DNA of 7,915 nt from S012-113 sp965368405 (GTDB lineage Bacteria; Bacteroidota; Bacteroidia; Cytophagales; Cyclobacteriaceae), in assembly GCA_965368405.1 (NCBI GenBank), contig CBDUMS010000120.1, positions 1 through 7,915 of the forward strand, in the 5' to 3' direction. Position numbers and translations under genes: made by a program. Positions 1-5,285 of the stretch are shown here, piece after piece (within the stretch, counting starts at the first letter, position 1; every line of letters begins with the position of its first letter). Below the pieces are notes generated by a model, which saw only the letters and a program-made list of their open reading frames with translations, was not told the origin of the DNA and ran no database searches.

Positions 1-51
<51 letters not shown>

Positions 52-128
52 ATATGTCTTTAATTTGAAATTTTCATCTTCAAACCCCAAATGAACTTAA
101 TCTCGTTAAGAAAATTGCTTTGGGAGCA

Positions 129-159
129 CAAAAGTAGACGTAAGGTGGGAAAAATCAAA
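129..159 (-). promoter_or_regulatory. Bacteroidota-type promoter for tRNA-fMet
   Basis: On the minus strand, TTTG (bases 159-156) is followed by exactly 19 bases and then TACTTTTG (136-129). This matches the Bacteroidota sigma consensus TTTG-N19-TAnnTTTG at every defined position. The start of transcription would fall near base 122, leaving a leader of about 70 bases before the tRNA 5' end at 51, to be removed by RNase P. The match is seen directly; activity is inferred. Confidence 0.75.
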
Positions 160-167
160 TACCTTTG
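160..167 (+). promoter_or_regulatory. Probable -7 element of the era promoter
   Basis: TACCTTTG is a perfect match to the Bacteroidota -7 consensus TAnnTTTG. No TTG lies at the expected distance upstream (around 137-141), so only half of the promoter is recognisable. It directly abuts the -33 box of the opposite tRNA promoter (CAAA at 156-159). Transcription would begin near 174 and give era a leader of roughly 85 bases. Confidence 0.5.
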
Positions 168-192
168 TAGAAAATATTAAGTAATTATTATA

Positions 193-257
193 CCTAATGA
201 AGGGATTAGGCCAAAAGCTACTCCCTACCCTCTAGAGAGGGGATTATGTCAGAATAA
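193..257 (+). other. era leader: two short hairpins and an in-frame three-codon minicistron
   Basis: This lies in the presumed 5' untranslated region of era. Bases 193-198 (CCTAAT) can pair with 205-210 (ATTAGG) around a 6-base loop. Bases 228-232 (CCCTC) can pair with 237-241 (GAGGG) around TAGA. AGGGA at 201-205 could instead pair with TCCCT at 222-226, which excludes the first hairpin. At 246-257, ATG TCA GAA TAA encodes Met-Ser-Glu-stop in the same frame as era. It repeats the first bases of era (ATGTCAGA at 246-253 and 261-268) and is preceded by a purine-rich GAGAGGGG. The stems are short, and a regulatory role is speculation. Confidence 0.3.
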
Positions 258-260
258 TAT

Positions 261-1142
261 ATGTCAGAGCAAAAAAATCATAAAGCAGGTTTCGTAAGTA
301 TTATTGGTAAGCCTAACGTTGGCAAATCTACCCTGATGAATCAGCTCGTTGGCGAAAAACTCTCTATAATCACCTCAAAAGCCCAAACAACCCGACATCG
401 CATCATGGGTATCCTGAGCGGCGAAGATTTTCAAATTGTTTATTCCGATACGCCGGGTATATTAAAACCCGAGTATGAGCTTCACCAGACTATGATGAAG
501 TTTGTAAGTGCTTCGATGGAAGATGCCGATCTTATTTTGTTTGTTACTGATTTATATGATAAGCACGATGAAGTTTTACTCAAGAGACTTCAACATGCCG
601 AACAGCCGGTAATTCTAATTCTAAATAAAATCGATCTTGCGAAAGGCTCACAGGTTGAGGATAAACTAGCCTATTGGAACGAAGCGTTTAAGCCTACTGA
701 AACCTTAACTATTAGTGCTCTCACCGGTGAAAATATTGAGACCCTATTTAAGCGCGTCATGGACTATATTCCTGAACACCCGGCATATTTCCCTAAAGAC
801 GAGCTCACCGATAAGCCCGAAAAGTTTTTTGTAGAAGAGATTATTCGCGAGAAAATCTTCATGAACTATAAGCAGGAGATTCCTTATAGCACCCAGGTGG
901 TGGTAGAATCGTTTAGAGAAGATGATAAAATAATTCGTATTAGAACCGAAATCTTCGTGGAGCGGAAAAGTCAGAAAGGAATTATTATTGGTAAAGCAGG
1001 GTCTGCATTGAAAAAGGTTGGGATAGAAGCTCGACAGGATCTAGAAAAGTTTTTCAATAAGCAAGTACATCTTGAAACCTTTGTAAAAGTTGCCGACGAC
1101 TGGCGTAGAAAGGAACGAGAGATTAAAAATTTTGGATATTAA
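261..1142 (+). CDS. era: GTPase Era, 30S ribosome assembly factor
   Basis: Era is a GTPase that binds the 3' end of 16S rRNA and acts late in small-subunit assembly. The 293 residues are close to the family's usual length of about 300. The G domain (about 8-170) has the P loop GKPNVGKS at 16-23, the switch I threonines in AQTTR at 41-45, DTPG at 63-66, NKID at 122-125 and the G5 SAL at 152-154. A C-terminal KH domain (about 200-280) follows, with its GKAG loop at 244-247. The ATG at 261 is chosen because the family begins about ten residues before the first G-domain strand; an earlier in-frame ATG at 246 is followed by a stop after three codons. der follows 9 bases downstream, so the two are probably co-transcribed. 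A -7 element lies at 160-167. Confidence 0.98.
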   Translation: MSEQKNHKAGFVSIIGKPNVGKSTLMNQLVGEKLSIITSKAQTTRHRIMGILSGEDFQIVYSDTPGILKPEYELHQTMMKFVSASMEDADLILFVTDLYDKHDEVLLKRLQHAEQPVILILNKIDLAKGSQVEDKLAYWNEAFKPTETLTISALTGENIETLFKRVMDYIPEHPAYFPKDELTDKPEKFFVEEIIREKIFMNYKQEIPYSTQVVVESFREDDKIIRIRTEIFVERKSQKGIIIGKAGSALKKVGIEARQDLEKFFNKQVHLETFVKVADDWRRKEREIKNFGY

Positions 1143-1151
1143 ATACGTATA

Positions 1152-2456
1152 ATGGCAAATGTAGTAGCAATAGTAGGTAGGCCCAATGTAGGCAAATCGA
1201 CATTTTTTAATCGGTTAGTAGAAAGCCGGGTGGCCATTATGGATAACGAAAGTGGAGTAACCCGCGACAGACAATATGGTGTTGCCCAATGGAATGGTAA
1301 AACCTTCACGGCCATCGACACCGGTGGTTACGTTACAGGCTCGGATGACAAATTTGAAGGGGCTATTCGTGAACAAGTAAAAACTGCGCTGAACGAAGCC
1401 TCCGCCATAATTTTTATGGTGGATGTACGGGCTGGTCTAACCGGGTTAGACGAGGATTTTGGTCATATTCTACGCGAATTAAAAAAGCCTGTATTTATCG
1501 CAGCCAATAAGGCCGACACCACCGAACTTACCCATCTAACCGGTGAATTTTACGCGATGGGATTTGATCAGGTTTTTTCGCTATCATCCTCCAATGGATC
1601 GGGATCTGGAGAGCTACTCGATGCTGTAGTTGCGGAGCTTGACCCCGACGAAGTTAGTGATGCTACCGAAGTACCTAAAATTGCTATTCTTGGAAGGCCT
1701 AACGTTGGCAAATCGTCGTTTCTTAATGCCTTACTTGGTGAGGAGCGCAGTATCGTTACCGATGAGGCCGGGACAACCCGAGATGCCGTAAATACCCATT
1801 ATACTCTTTATGGTAAAGATTTTATTTTAACAGATACTGCTGGATTACGAAAAAAAGCGAAAGTAAAGGACAACCTTGAATTCTATTCTGTTCTGAGGTC
1901 GCTACAAGCATTGCAGGAAAGTGATGTTTGTATAGTTTTAGTAGACGCTACCCAAGGCTTAGAGGCTCAAGACATCAATATCATTAGTCTTGCCGATAAA
2001 TACGGAAAAGGTGTGATGTTAATGATCAACAAATGGGATTTGGTTGATAAAGAAACCAATACCATTGATCGGCTAAAAAAGGAGTACGCCGAAAAATTAG
2101 GAGACTTGAATTATATGCCGATAGTGTTTACTAGCGTTCTTGAAAAACAACGAATTTTCAAAGCCATTGAAACCGCTATCGAAGTATATGATAACCGTGC
2201 TCGAAAGATTTCAACTTCTAAACTTAACGATGCCATCCTGCCATTTATTGAGAATTATCCGCCGCCCGCACTCAAAGGGAAACATATTAAAATAAAATAT
2301 GTAACTCAATTACCTACGGTTACACCCTCATTTGCATTTTTCTGTAATTTGCCCCAGTATGTTAAAAATCCATATAAACGGTTTTTAGAGAATAAACTGC
2401 GCGAAAATTTTAATTTAAAAGGATCTCCGATTCGAATCTTTCTACGCAAGAAGTGA
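1152..2456 (+). CDS. der: GTPase Der (EngA), 50S ribosome assembly factor with two G domains
   Basis: Der is the only GTPase family with two tandem G domains, and it is needed for maturation of the large ribosomal subunit. The 434 residues match the family length. G domain 1 has GRPNVGKS at 9-16, GVTRD at 35-39, DTGG at 56-59 and NKAD at 119-122. G domain 2 has GRPNVGKS at 181-188, GTTRD at 207-211, DTAG at 228-231 and NKWD at 293-296. The last 85 residues or so form the KH-like domain, ending in the usual GSPIRIFLRKK. The start lies 9 bases after the era stop, in an A-rich context without a Shine-Dalgarno sequence, which is normal in Bacteroidota. No terminator is visible after the stop, so transcripts may run on into the lipoprotein gene and end at 2773-2805. 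Confidence 0.98.
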   Translation: MANVVAIVGRPNVGKSTFFNRLVESRVAIMDNESGVTRDRQYGVAQWNGKTFTAIDTGGYVTGSDDKFEGAIREQVKTALNEASAIIFMVDVRAGLTGLDEDFGHILRELKKPVFIAANKADTTELTHLTGEFYAMGFDQVFSLSSSNGSGSGELLDAVVAELDPDEVSDATEVPKIAILGRPNVGKSSFLNALLGEERSIVTDEAGTTRDAVNTHYTLYGKDFILTDTAGLRKKAKVKDNLEFYSVLRSLQALQESDVCIVLVDATQGLEAQDINIISLADKYGKGVMLMINKWDLVDKETNTIDRLKKEYAEKLGDLNYMPIVFTSVLEKQRIFKAIETAIEVYDNRARKISTSKLNDAILPFIENYPPPALKGKHIKIKYVTQLPTVTPSFAFFCNLPQYVKNPYKRFLENKLRENFNLKGSPIRIFLRKK

Positions 2457-2458
2457 TA

Positions 2459-2484
2459 TTGAAATTAGATTATTCTTACATTTG
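2459..2484 (+). promoter_or_regulatory. Candidate promoter of the acidic lipoprotein gene
   Basis: TACATTTG at 2477-2484 matches the Bacteroidota -7 consensus TAnnTTTG exactly. The nearest TTG is at 2459-2461, just after the der stop, which leaves a 15-base spacer. That is shorter than the usual 17-23, so the -33 assignment is weak. The gene start is about 38 bases beyond the -7 element, giving a leader of roughly 30 bases. Confidence 0.5.
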
Positions 2485-2522
2485 TATGAATATCTAAATA
2501 TTATACCCTAAATCTAACTAAA

Positions 2523-2732
2523 ATGAAAAAATTACTAACACTACTATTTGCCTTTGCATTCTTATTTGGAATGATGGCCTGCGGAGGCTCAGCTACTCAG
2601 GAAGAAGATACCGAGGAAGCAACAGAAATGATGGAAACTTCGGCCGACGAAGCGATGGAATCTGATGATATGGAGATGGAAGCCGACACTGCTGCCGTGG
2701 AAATGGAAATGGATACAACTGCTGTAGAATAG
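2523..2732 (+). CDS. Small, strongly acidic, Met-rich predicted lipoprotein, function unknown
   Basis: I do not recognise a specific family for this 69-residue protein. It begins with a lipoprotein-type signal: two lysines (2-3), a hydrophobic core from residue 4 to about 18, then MMAC with the candidate lipidated cysteine at 20. The -3 Met is a weak lipobox residue. The mature part (49 residues after the cysteine) has 19 Glu/Asp, 7 Met, no Lys, Arg or His and no aromatic residue, so it is probably unstructured. Its end is a tandem duplication: residues 51-59 and 60-68 are nine-residue units differing at two positions. Similar low-complexity ACGG... lipoproteins occur widely in Bacteroidota. 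Binding of cations or metals is possible but only inferred. The gene has its own -7 element and a strong terminator, so it may be a monocistronic, well-expressed unit. The start context is A-rich without a Shine-Dalgarno sequence. Confidence 0.8.
   Translation: MKKLLTLLFAFAFLFGMMACGGSATQEEDTEEATEMMETSADEAMESDDMEMEADTAAVEMEMDTTAVE
2673..2726 (+). repeat. Imperfect tandem repeat, 2 x 27 bases, inside the lipoprotein gene
   Basis: Bases 2673-2699 and 2700-2726 encode EMEADTAAV and EMEMDTTAV. The units agree at seven of nine residues but differ at several third codon positions. The duplication is therefore not very recent, and the protein pattern appears to have been kept. Confidence 0.65.
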
Positions 2733-2772
2733 AAAGCGATATACTTAATTATAATTTTGATTAATATCGATT

Positions 2773-2805
2773 AAAAGCCTTGTGAACCTTTGCAAGGCTT
2801 TTTTT
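2773..2805 (+). terminator. Intrinsic terminator after the lipoprotein gene
   Basis: AAAAGCCTTG (2773-2782) pairs perfectly with CAAGGCTTTT (2793-2802) around a 10-base loop. The 3' arm runs into an unbroken stretch of seven T (2799-2805). The 10-bp stem plus T run is a classic Rho-independent terminator for rightward transcripts. It ends only 10 bases before the GTG start of the next gene. Confidence 0.9.
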
Positions 2806-2815
2806 ATTTGCCAAC

Positions 2816-3394
2816 GTGTTACAATTCATTCCCGATCGTTCTCATCCATATATCAAGTTGTTACTCGATAAGTACAATTTTCGATTAATAATAAATCGAG
2901 AACGCGTTACTAAGCTCGGAGATTTCAGAAGAGACCGCAACAATAACTTCACGATAACTATTAACCGGAACCTTAATCAATACCAGTTTCTGATTACATT
3001 TATCCATGAACTCGCTCATTTAAAAGTAGCGGAAGAATACCCCAGAAGCAGAAAAGCCCATGGCAAAGAGTGGAAAGATGCCTTTCGAACCCTGATGCTC
3101 CCTCTCCTAAACACTAGCATATTCCCTGATATGTTGCTTCGTAAAGTAGCTAAACATATGCGAAACCCTAAAGCGGCTGCGGCTTCAGACCCCGATTTAT
3201 GGCGAGCATTAAAAACGTATGACGAGAATTCCGCTGACAAGACCTTAGACGAACTAAGTGTTGGTACCCAGTTTATATTTAGGAAAAAGAATTATCAAAA
3301 AATTGAGAAACGACGAACTCGAGTCTTATGCAAAGAGTTGAAATCGGGCAAACTATACCTTATTCCTGCTATTGCATCAATAGAGACAATCTAA
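2816..3394 (+). CDS. SprT-like zinc metalloprotease domain protein
   Basis: This 192-residue protein has the SprT-like pattern: an N-terminal fold with R-x-T-K-L-G-D-F-R (30-38), then the zinc-binding HELAH at 64-68 (Glu65 catalytic), and a third probable ligand His82 in AHGKEWK. The domain is related to SPRTN/Wss1 proteases, which act on DNA-protein crosslinks, but the substrate of bacterial members is not established. The usual four-cysteine zinc ribbon is absent: Cys172 is the only cysteine. Instead, residues about 143-192 form a small beta-rich tail with a basic KRRTR. No signal peptide is visible, so it should be cytoplasmic. The start is GTG. No in-frame ATG lies near it, and a later start would cut into the conserved N-terminal part. 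The gene sits just behind a terminator and its last bases overlap the murQ stop. Confidence 0.88.
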   Translation: MLQFIPDRSHPYIKLLLDKYNFRLIINRERVTKLGDFRRDRNNNFTITINRNLNQYQFLITFIHELAHLKVAEEYPRSRKAHGKEWKDAFRTLMLPLLNTSIFPDMLLRKVAKHMRNPKAAAASDPDLWRALKTYDENSADKTLDELSVGTQFIFRKKNYQKIEKRRTRVLCKELKSGKLYLIPAIASIETI

Positions 3395-4203
3395 ATATCA
3401 CCACTTCGAACCGCATCAATAACCTTTCTTACAGAGCCAAAACGTTCGAGCAATTCCTCGGCCTCTGCCCGACCAATCGAGAGCTCTTCCATTAGCATTC
3501 GAGTGCCACGATCAACCAACTTATTATTGGATAGTTGCATATCAACCATCTTATTGCCTTTCACCCTCCCTAATTGAATCATTACTGCCGTTGAGATCAT
3601 ATTCAAGACTAGTTTTTGTGCAGTGCCTGCTTTCAAACGGGTACTTCCGGTTACAAATTCTGGGCCTACAACAACCTCAATTGGGAATACCGATGCCTTT
3701 GCCAACTCAGTATCTCTATTACAGGTTATGCAGCCGGTAATCATGCCCTTATCTTTTGCTCTTTCTAGAGCACCAATTACATAGGGTGTACGGCCAGAAG
3801 CCGCCAGTCCAATAATAACGTCCTTATGATTGATTTGATATTCCTGCAGATCTTTCCAGCCTTGTTCAGGGTCATCCTCCGCAAACTCAACAGCCTTTCG
3901 AATAGCGGTGTCGCCACCTGCAATAATTCCTACGACCAAACCATGCGGCACACCGAATGTCGGCGGACATTCCGAAGCATCTACAATTCCTAAACGACCA
4001 CTAGTGCCGGCACCTAAATAAAAAAGACGCCCGCCCTTTTGCATCTGCATGACAATCTCAGGAACTAAGGCCTCGATTTGTGGCATAGCCCGGGCTATAG
4101 CTTTGGGTACTGTCGTATCTTCCGTATTCATATTCACCAAAATGTCGCGTACCGACATTTTTTCGAGATCGTTATAGTTAGATGCTGCTTCGGTTTGACT
4201 CAT
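3391..4203 (-). CDS. murQ: N-acetylmuramic acid 6-phosphate etherase MurQ
   Basis: MurQ cleaves the lactyl ether of MurNAc-6-P, giving GlcNAc-6-P and D-lactate in the cytoplasm. The 270-residue protein is a SIS-fold enzyme. It has LGAGTSGRLG at 63-72, DASECPPTFG at 75-84 and the family signature around 180-197 (VTGSTRLKAGTAQK). Glu78 and Glu109 line up with the catalytic Glu83 and Glu114 of E. coli MurQ. It is about 28 residues shorter than the E. coli enzyme (298), lacking the last C-terminal helices; lengths near 270 are, as far as I know, usual in Bacteroidota, so I do not read this as truncation. Its ATG overlaps the TGA of the upstream kinase gene (ATGA), which suggests translational coupling. 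The TAG stop interlocks with the stop of the convergent SprT-like gene, leaving no room for a terminator between them. Confidence 0.97.
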   Translation of the reverse strand: MSQTEAASNYNDLEKMSVRDILVNMNTEDTTVPKAIARAMPQIEALVPEIVMQMQKGGRLFYLGAGTSGRLGIVDASECPPTFGVPHGLVVGIIAGGDTAIRKAVEFAEDDPEQGWKDLQEYQINHKDVIIGLAASGRTPYVIGALERAKDKGMITGCITCNRDTELAKASVFPIEVVVGPEFVTGSTRLKAGTAQKLVLNMISTAVMIQLGRVKGNKMVDMQLSNNKLVDRGTRMLMEELSIGRAEAEELLERFGSVRKVIDAVRSGDI

Positions 4204-5036
4204 ATTTGTTTTCGGATATGATATTGGGTAAGACCCTCTATTGGTGACTGAATAATATTTGCAATGACTAGTCCCTCATTTTGTGCAATATTGCCAATTT
4301 CTTCTTTGAAATAATAGGCTACTGATCCAACCAGTACAATAGGCATCGATCGGTCGTAGCTGACAAATAATTGAAAATAGCGCTGGAATTCGGCTTCAAG
4401 TATATTTTTTATCGCAGGCTCGGTTTTGTGCTCCAGAAGAAAAGGGACCATCGAGGCAAGAATTTTAGCTGATACTTTAGGAGTATATATCGATGTTAGC
4501 AACCGATCATAATCAGCATAAAACTGTTTAAATTTATTGGTGATCACATCCGGCAACTGGTTTCTTAAGAAATGCTGCACAAAGGCTTTACCCAGTGCGG
4601 TGCCACTCCCTTCATCGCCTAAAATATAACCAAGCGGAGGGATCGTAGATAAAATCTTTTTACCGTCATAATAGCCAGAGTTCGACCCTGTACCCAATAT
4701 GCCTATAATGCCTTTTTTATTCCCAAACGCAGCCCTTGCTGCACCTAGTAAATCAGAACCTGCGGATATTTTTGCGCTATTAAAGACGTGAGACAGATTA
4801 TCACAAACCACATTTTGCATTGTGAGGTCCGCGATACCAGCCCCATAATAGTAAACATACGTTACTTCTGAGGTCGGCCAAAATGACAAATCTGATTCAC
4901 GAAGTATCCTAATGAAATCCTCGTGTGAGGTATGCATCGGGTTTAACCCACTGGTTGTGGTAATCTGAGTTTCCCCATCAGAATCAATGAGTGTCCAGGC
5001 TGTTTTCGAGGACCCACTGTCGGCGACAACTATCAT
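4200..5036 (-). CDS. BadF/BadG/BcrA-type amino-sugar kinase, probable MurNAc (or GlcNAc) kinase
   Basis: This 278-residue ASKHA-fold sugar kinase has the phosphate-1 motif ADSGSSKTAW at 5-14, SAGSDLLGAARAAFG at 91-105 with candidate catalytic base Asp95, the phosphate-2 motif GTGSNS at 115-120, GDEGSGTALG at 140-149 and the C-terminal adenosine-site GSVAYYF at 237-243. Members phosphorylate GlcNAc, MurNAc, glucosamine or related sugars with ATP. Position decides here: the stop overlaps the murQ start (ATGA). A MurNAc kinase of this family paired with MurQ is established in Clostridium (MurK) and in Tannerella of the Bacteroidota. I therefore infer MurNAc to MurNAc-6-P, perhaps with GlcNAc as a second substrate. 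The sequence alone does not separate the two. No signal peptide is present, so it should be cytoplasmic. Confidence 0.9.
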   Translation of the reverse strand: MIVVADSGSSKTAWTLIDSDGETQITTTSGLNPMHTSHEDFIRILRESDLSFWPTSEVTYVYYYGAGIADLTMQNVVCDNLSHVFNSAKISAGSDLLGAARAAFGNKKGIIGILGTGSNSGYYDGKKILSTIPPLGYILGDEGSGTALGKAFVQHFLRNQLPDVITNKFKQFYADYDRLLTSIYTPKVSAKILASMVPFLLEHKTEPAIKNILEAEFQRYFQLFVSYDRSMPIVLVGSVAYYFKEEIGNIAQNEGLVIANIIQSPIEGLTQYHIRKQI

Positions 5037-5278
5037 TGTAGTTTTATTTTTCCTACTACAGTAAATTTATCAAATACATTTCGTGTATGAGGTGCATCGG
5101 CTAGTTCTTTTGTTAGGTCCTGACCTGCCCAATGTTCATAATGCTTTCCTTCTCGCCATAAACGTGACTTACTCACATCGTAGATTAAGCCCTCAAAAGC
5201 GACCCATACTTCAGGGCGATCTACACCATTGCGCAATGCAAGCTGTTTCGCGGTGAATAGCTTATCCTGCTCACTCAT
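5033..5278 (-). CDS. Small soluble cytochrome b5-like heme-binding domain protein
   Basis: This 81-residue protein consists of a single cytochrome b5-like heme/steroid-binding domain. FTAKQLALRNG (8-18) matches the first helix, and VWVAFEGLIYDVS (24-36) matches the conserved strand pair (V-A-h-x-G-x-h-Y-D-V). AGQDLT at 51-56 corresponds to AGGDAT, and FTVVGKI (72-78) ends the fold. The HPGG loop is shortened and altered: His46 or His49 would be the first axial ligand, and His64 in APH matches the second. Heme binding is likely but not certain. There is no signal peptide or membrane anchor. The ATG at 5278 is preferred, 7 bases after the upstream stop; an in-frame TTG at 5293 would add five residues and overlap the upstream gene. 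The stop overlaps the kinase ATG. Its electron-transfer partner is unknown. Confidence 0.85.
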   Translation of the reverse strand: MSEQDKLFTAKQLALRNGVDRPEVWVAFEGLIYDVSKSRLWREGKHYEHWAGQDLTKELADAPHTRNVFDKFTVVGKIKLQ

Positions 5279-5285
5279 TAAAGAT

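Noticed and set aside
64..84. Inverted repeat TTTGAA...TTCAAA between tRNA-fMet and era
   Set aside because: It has only six A/T-rich pairs around a nine-base loop in AT-rich DNA and no T run, so it is likely chance.
1139..1321. 60-codon open frame on the minus strand over the start of der
   Set aside because: It is an opposite-strand shadow of the highly conserved first G domain of Der.
2464..2517. TTAGAT/ATCTAA inverted pairs after der, considered as a terminator
   Set aside because: The pairing is short and A/T-only with long loops and no T tract. It overlaps the candidate lipoprotein promoter instead.
3016..3240. 74-codon open frame on the minus strand within the SprT-like gene
   Set aside because: It is antisense to the HELAH-containing coding sequence and has no protein features of its own.
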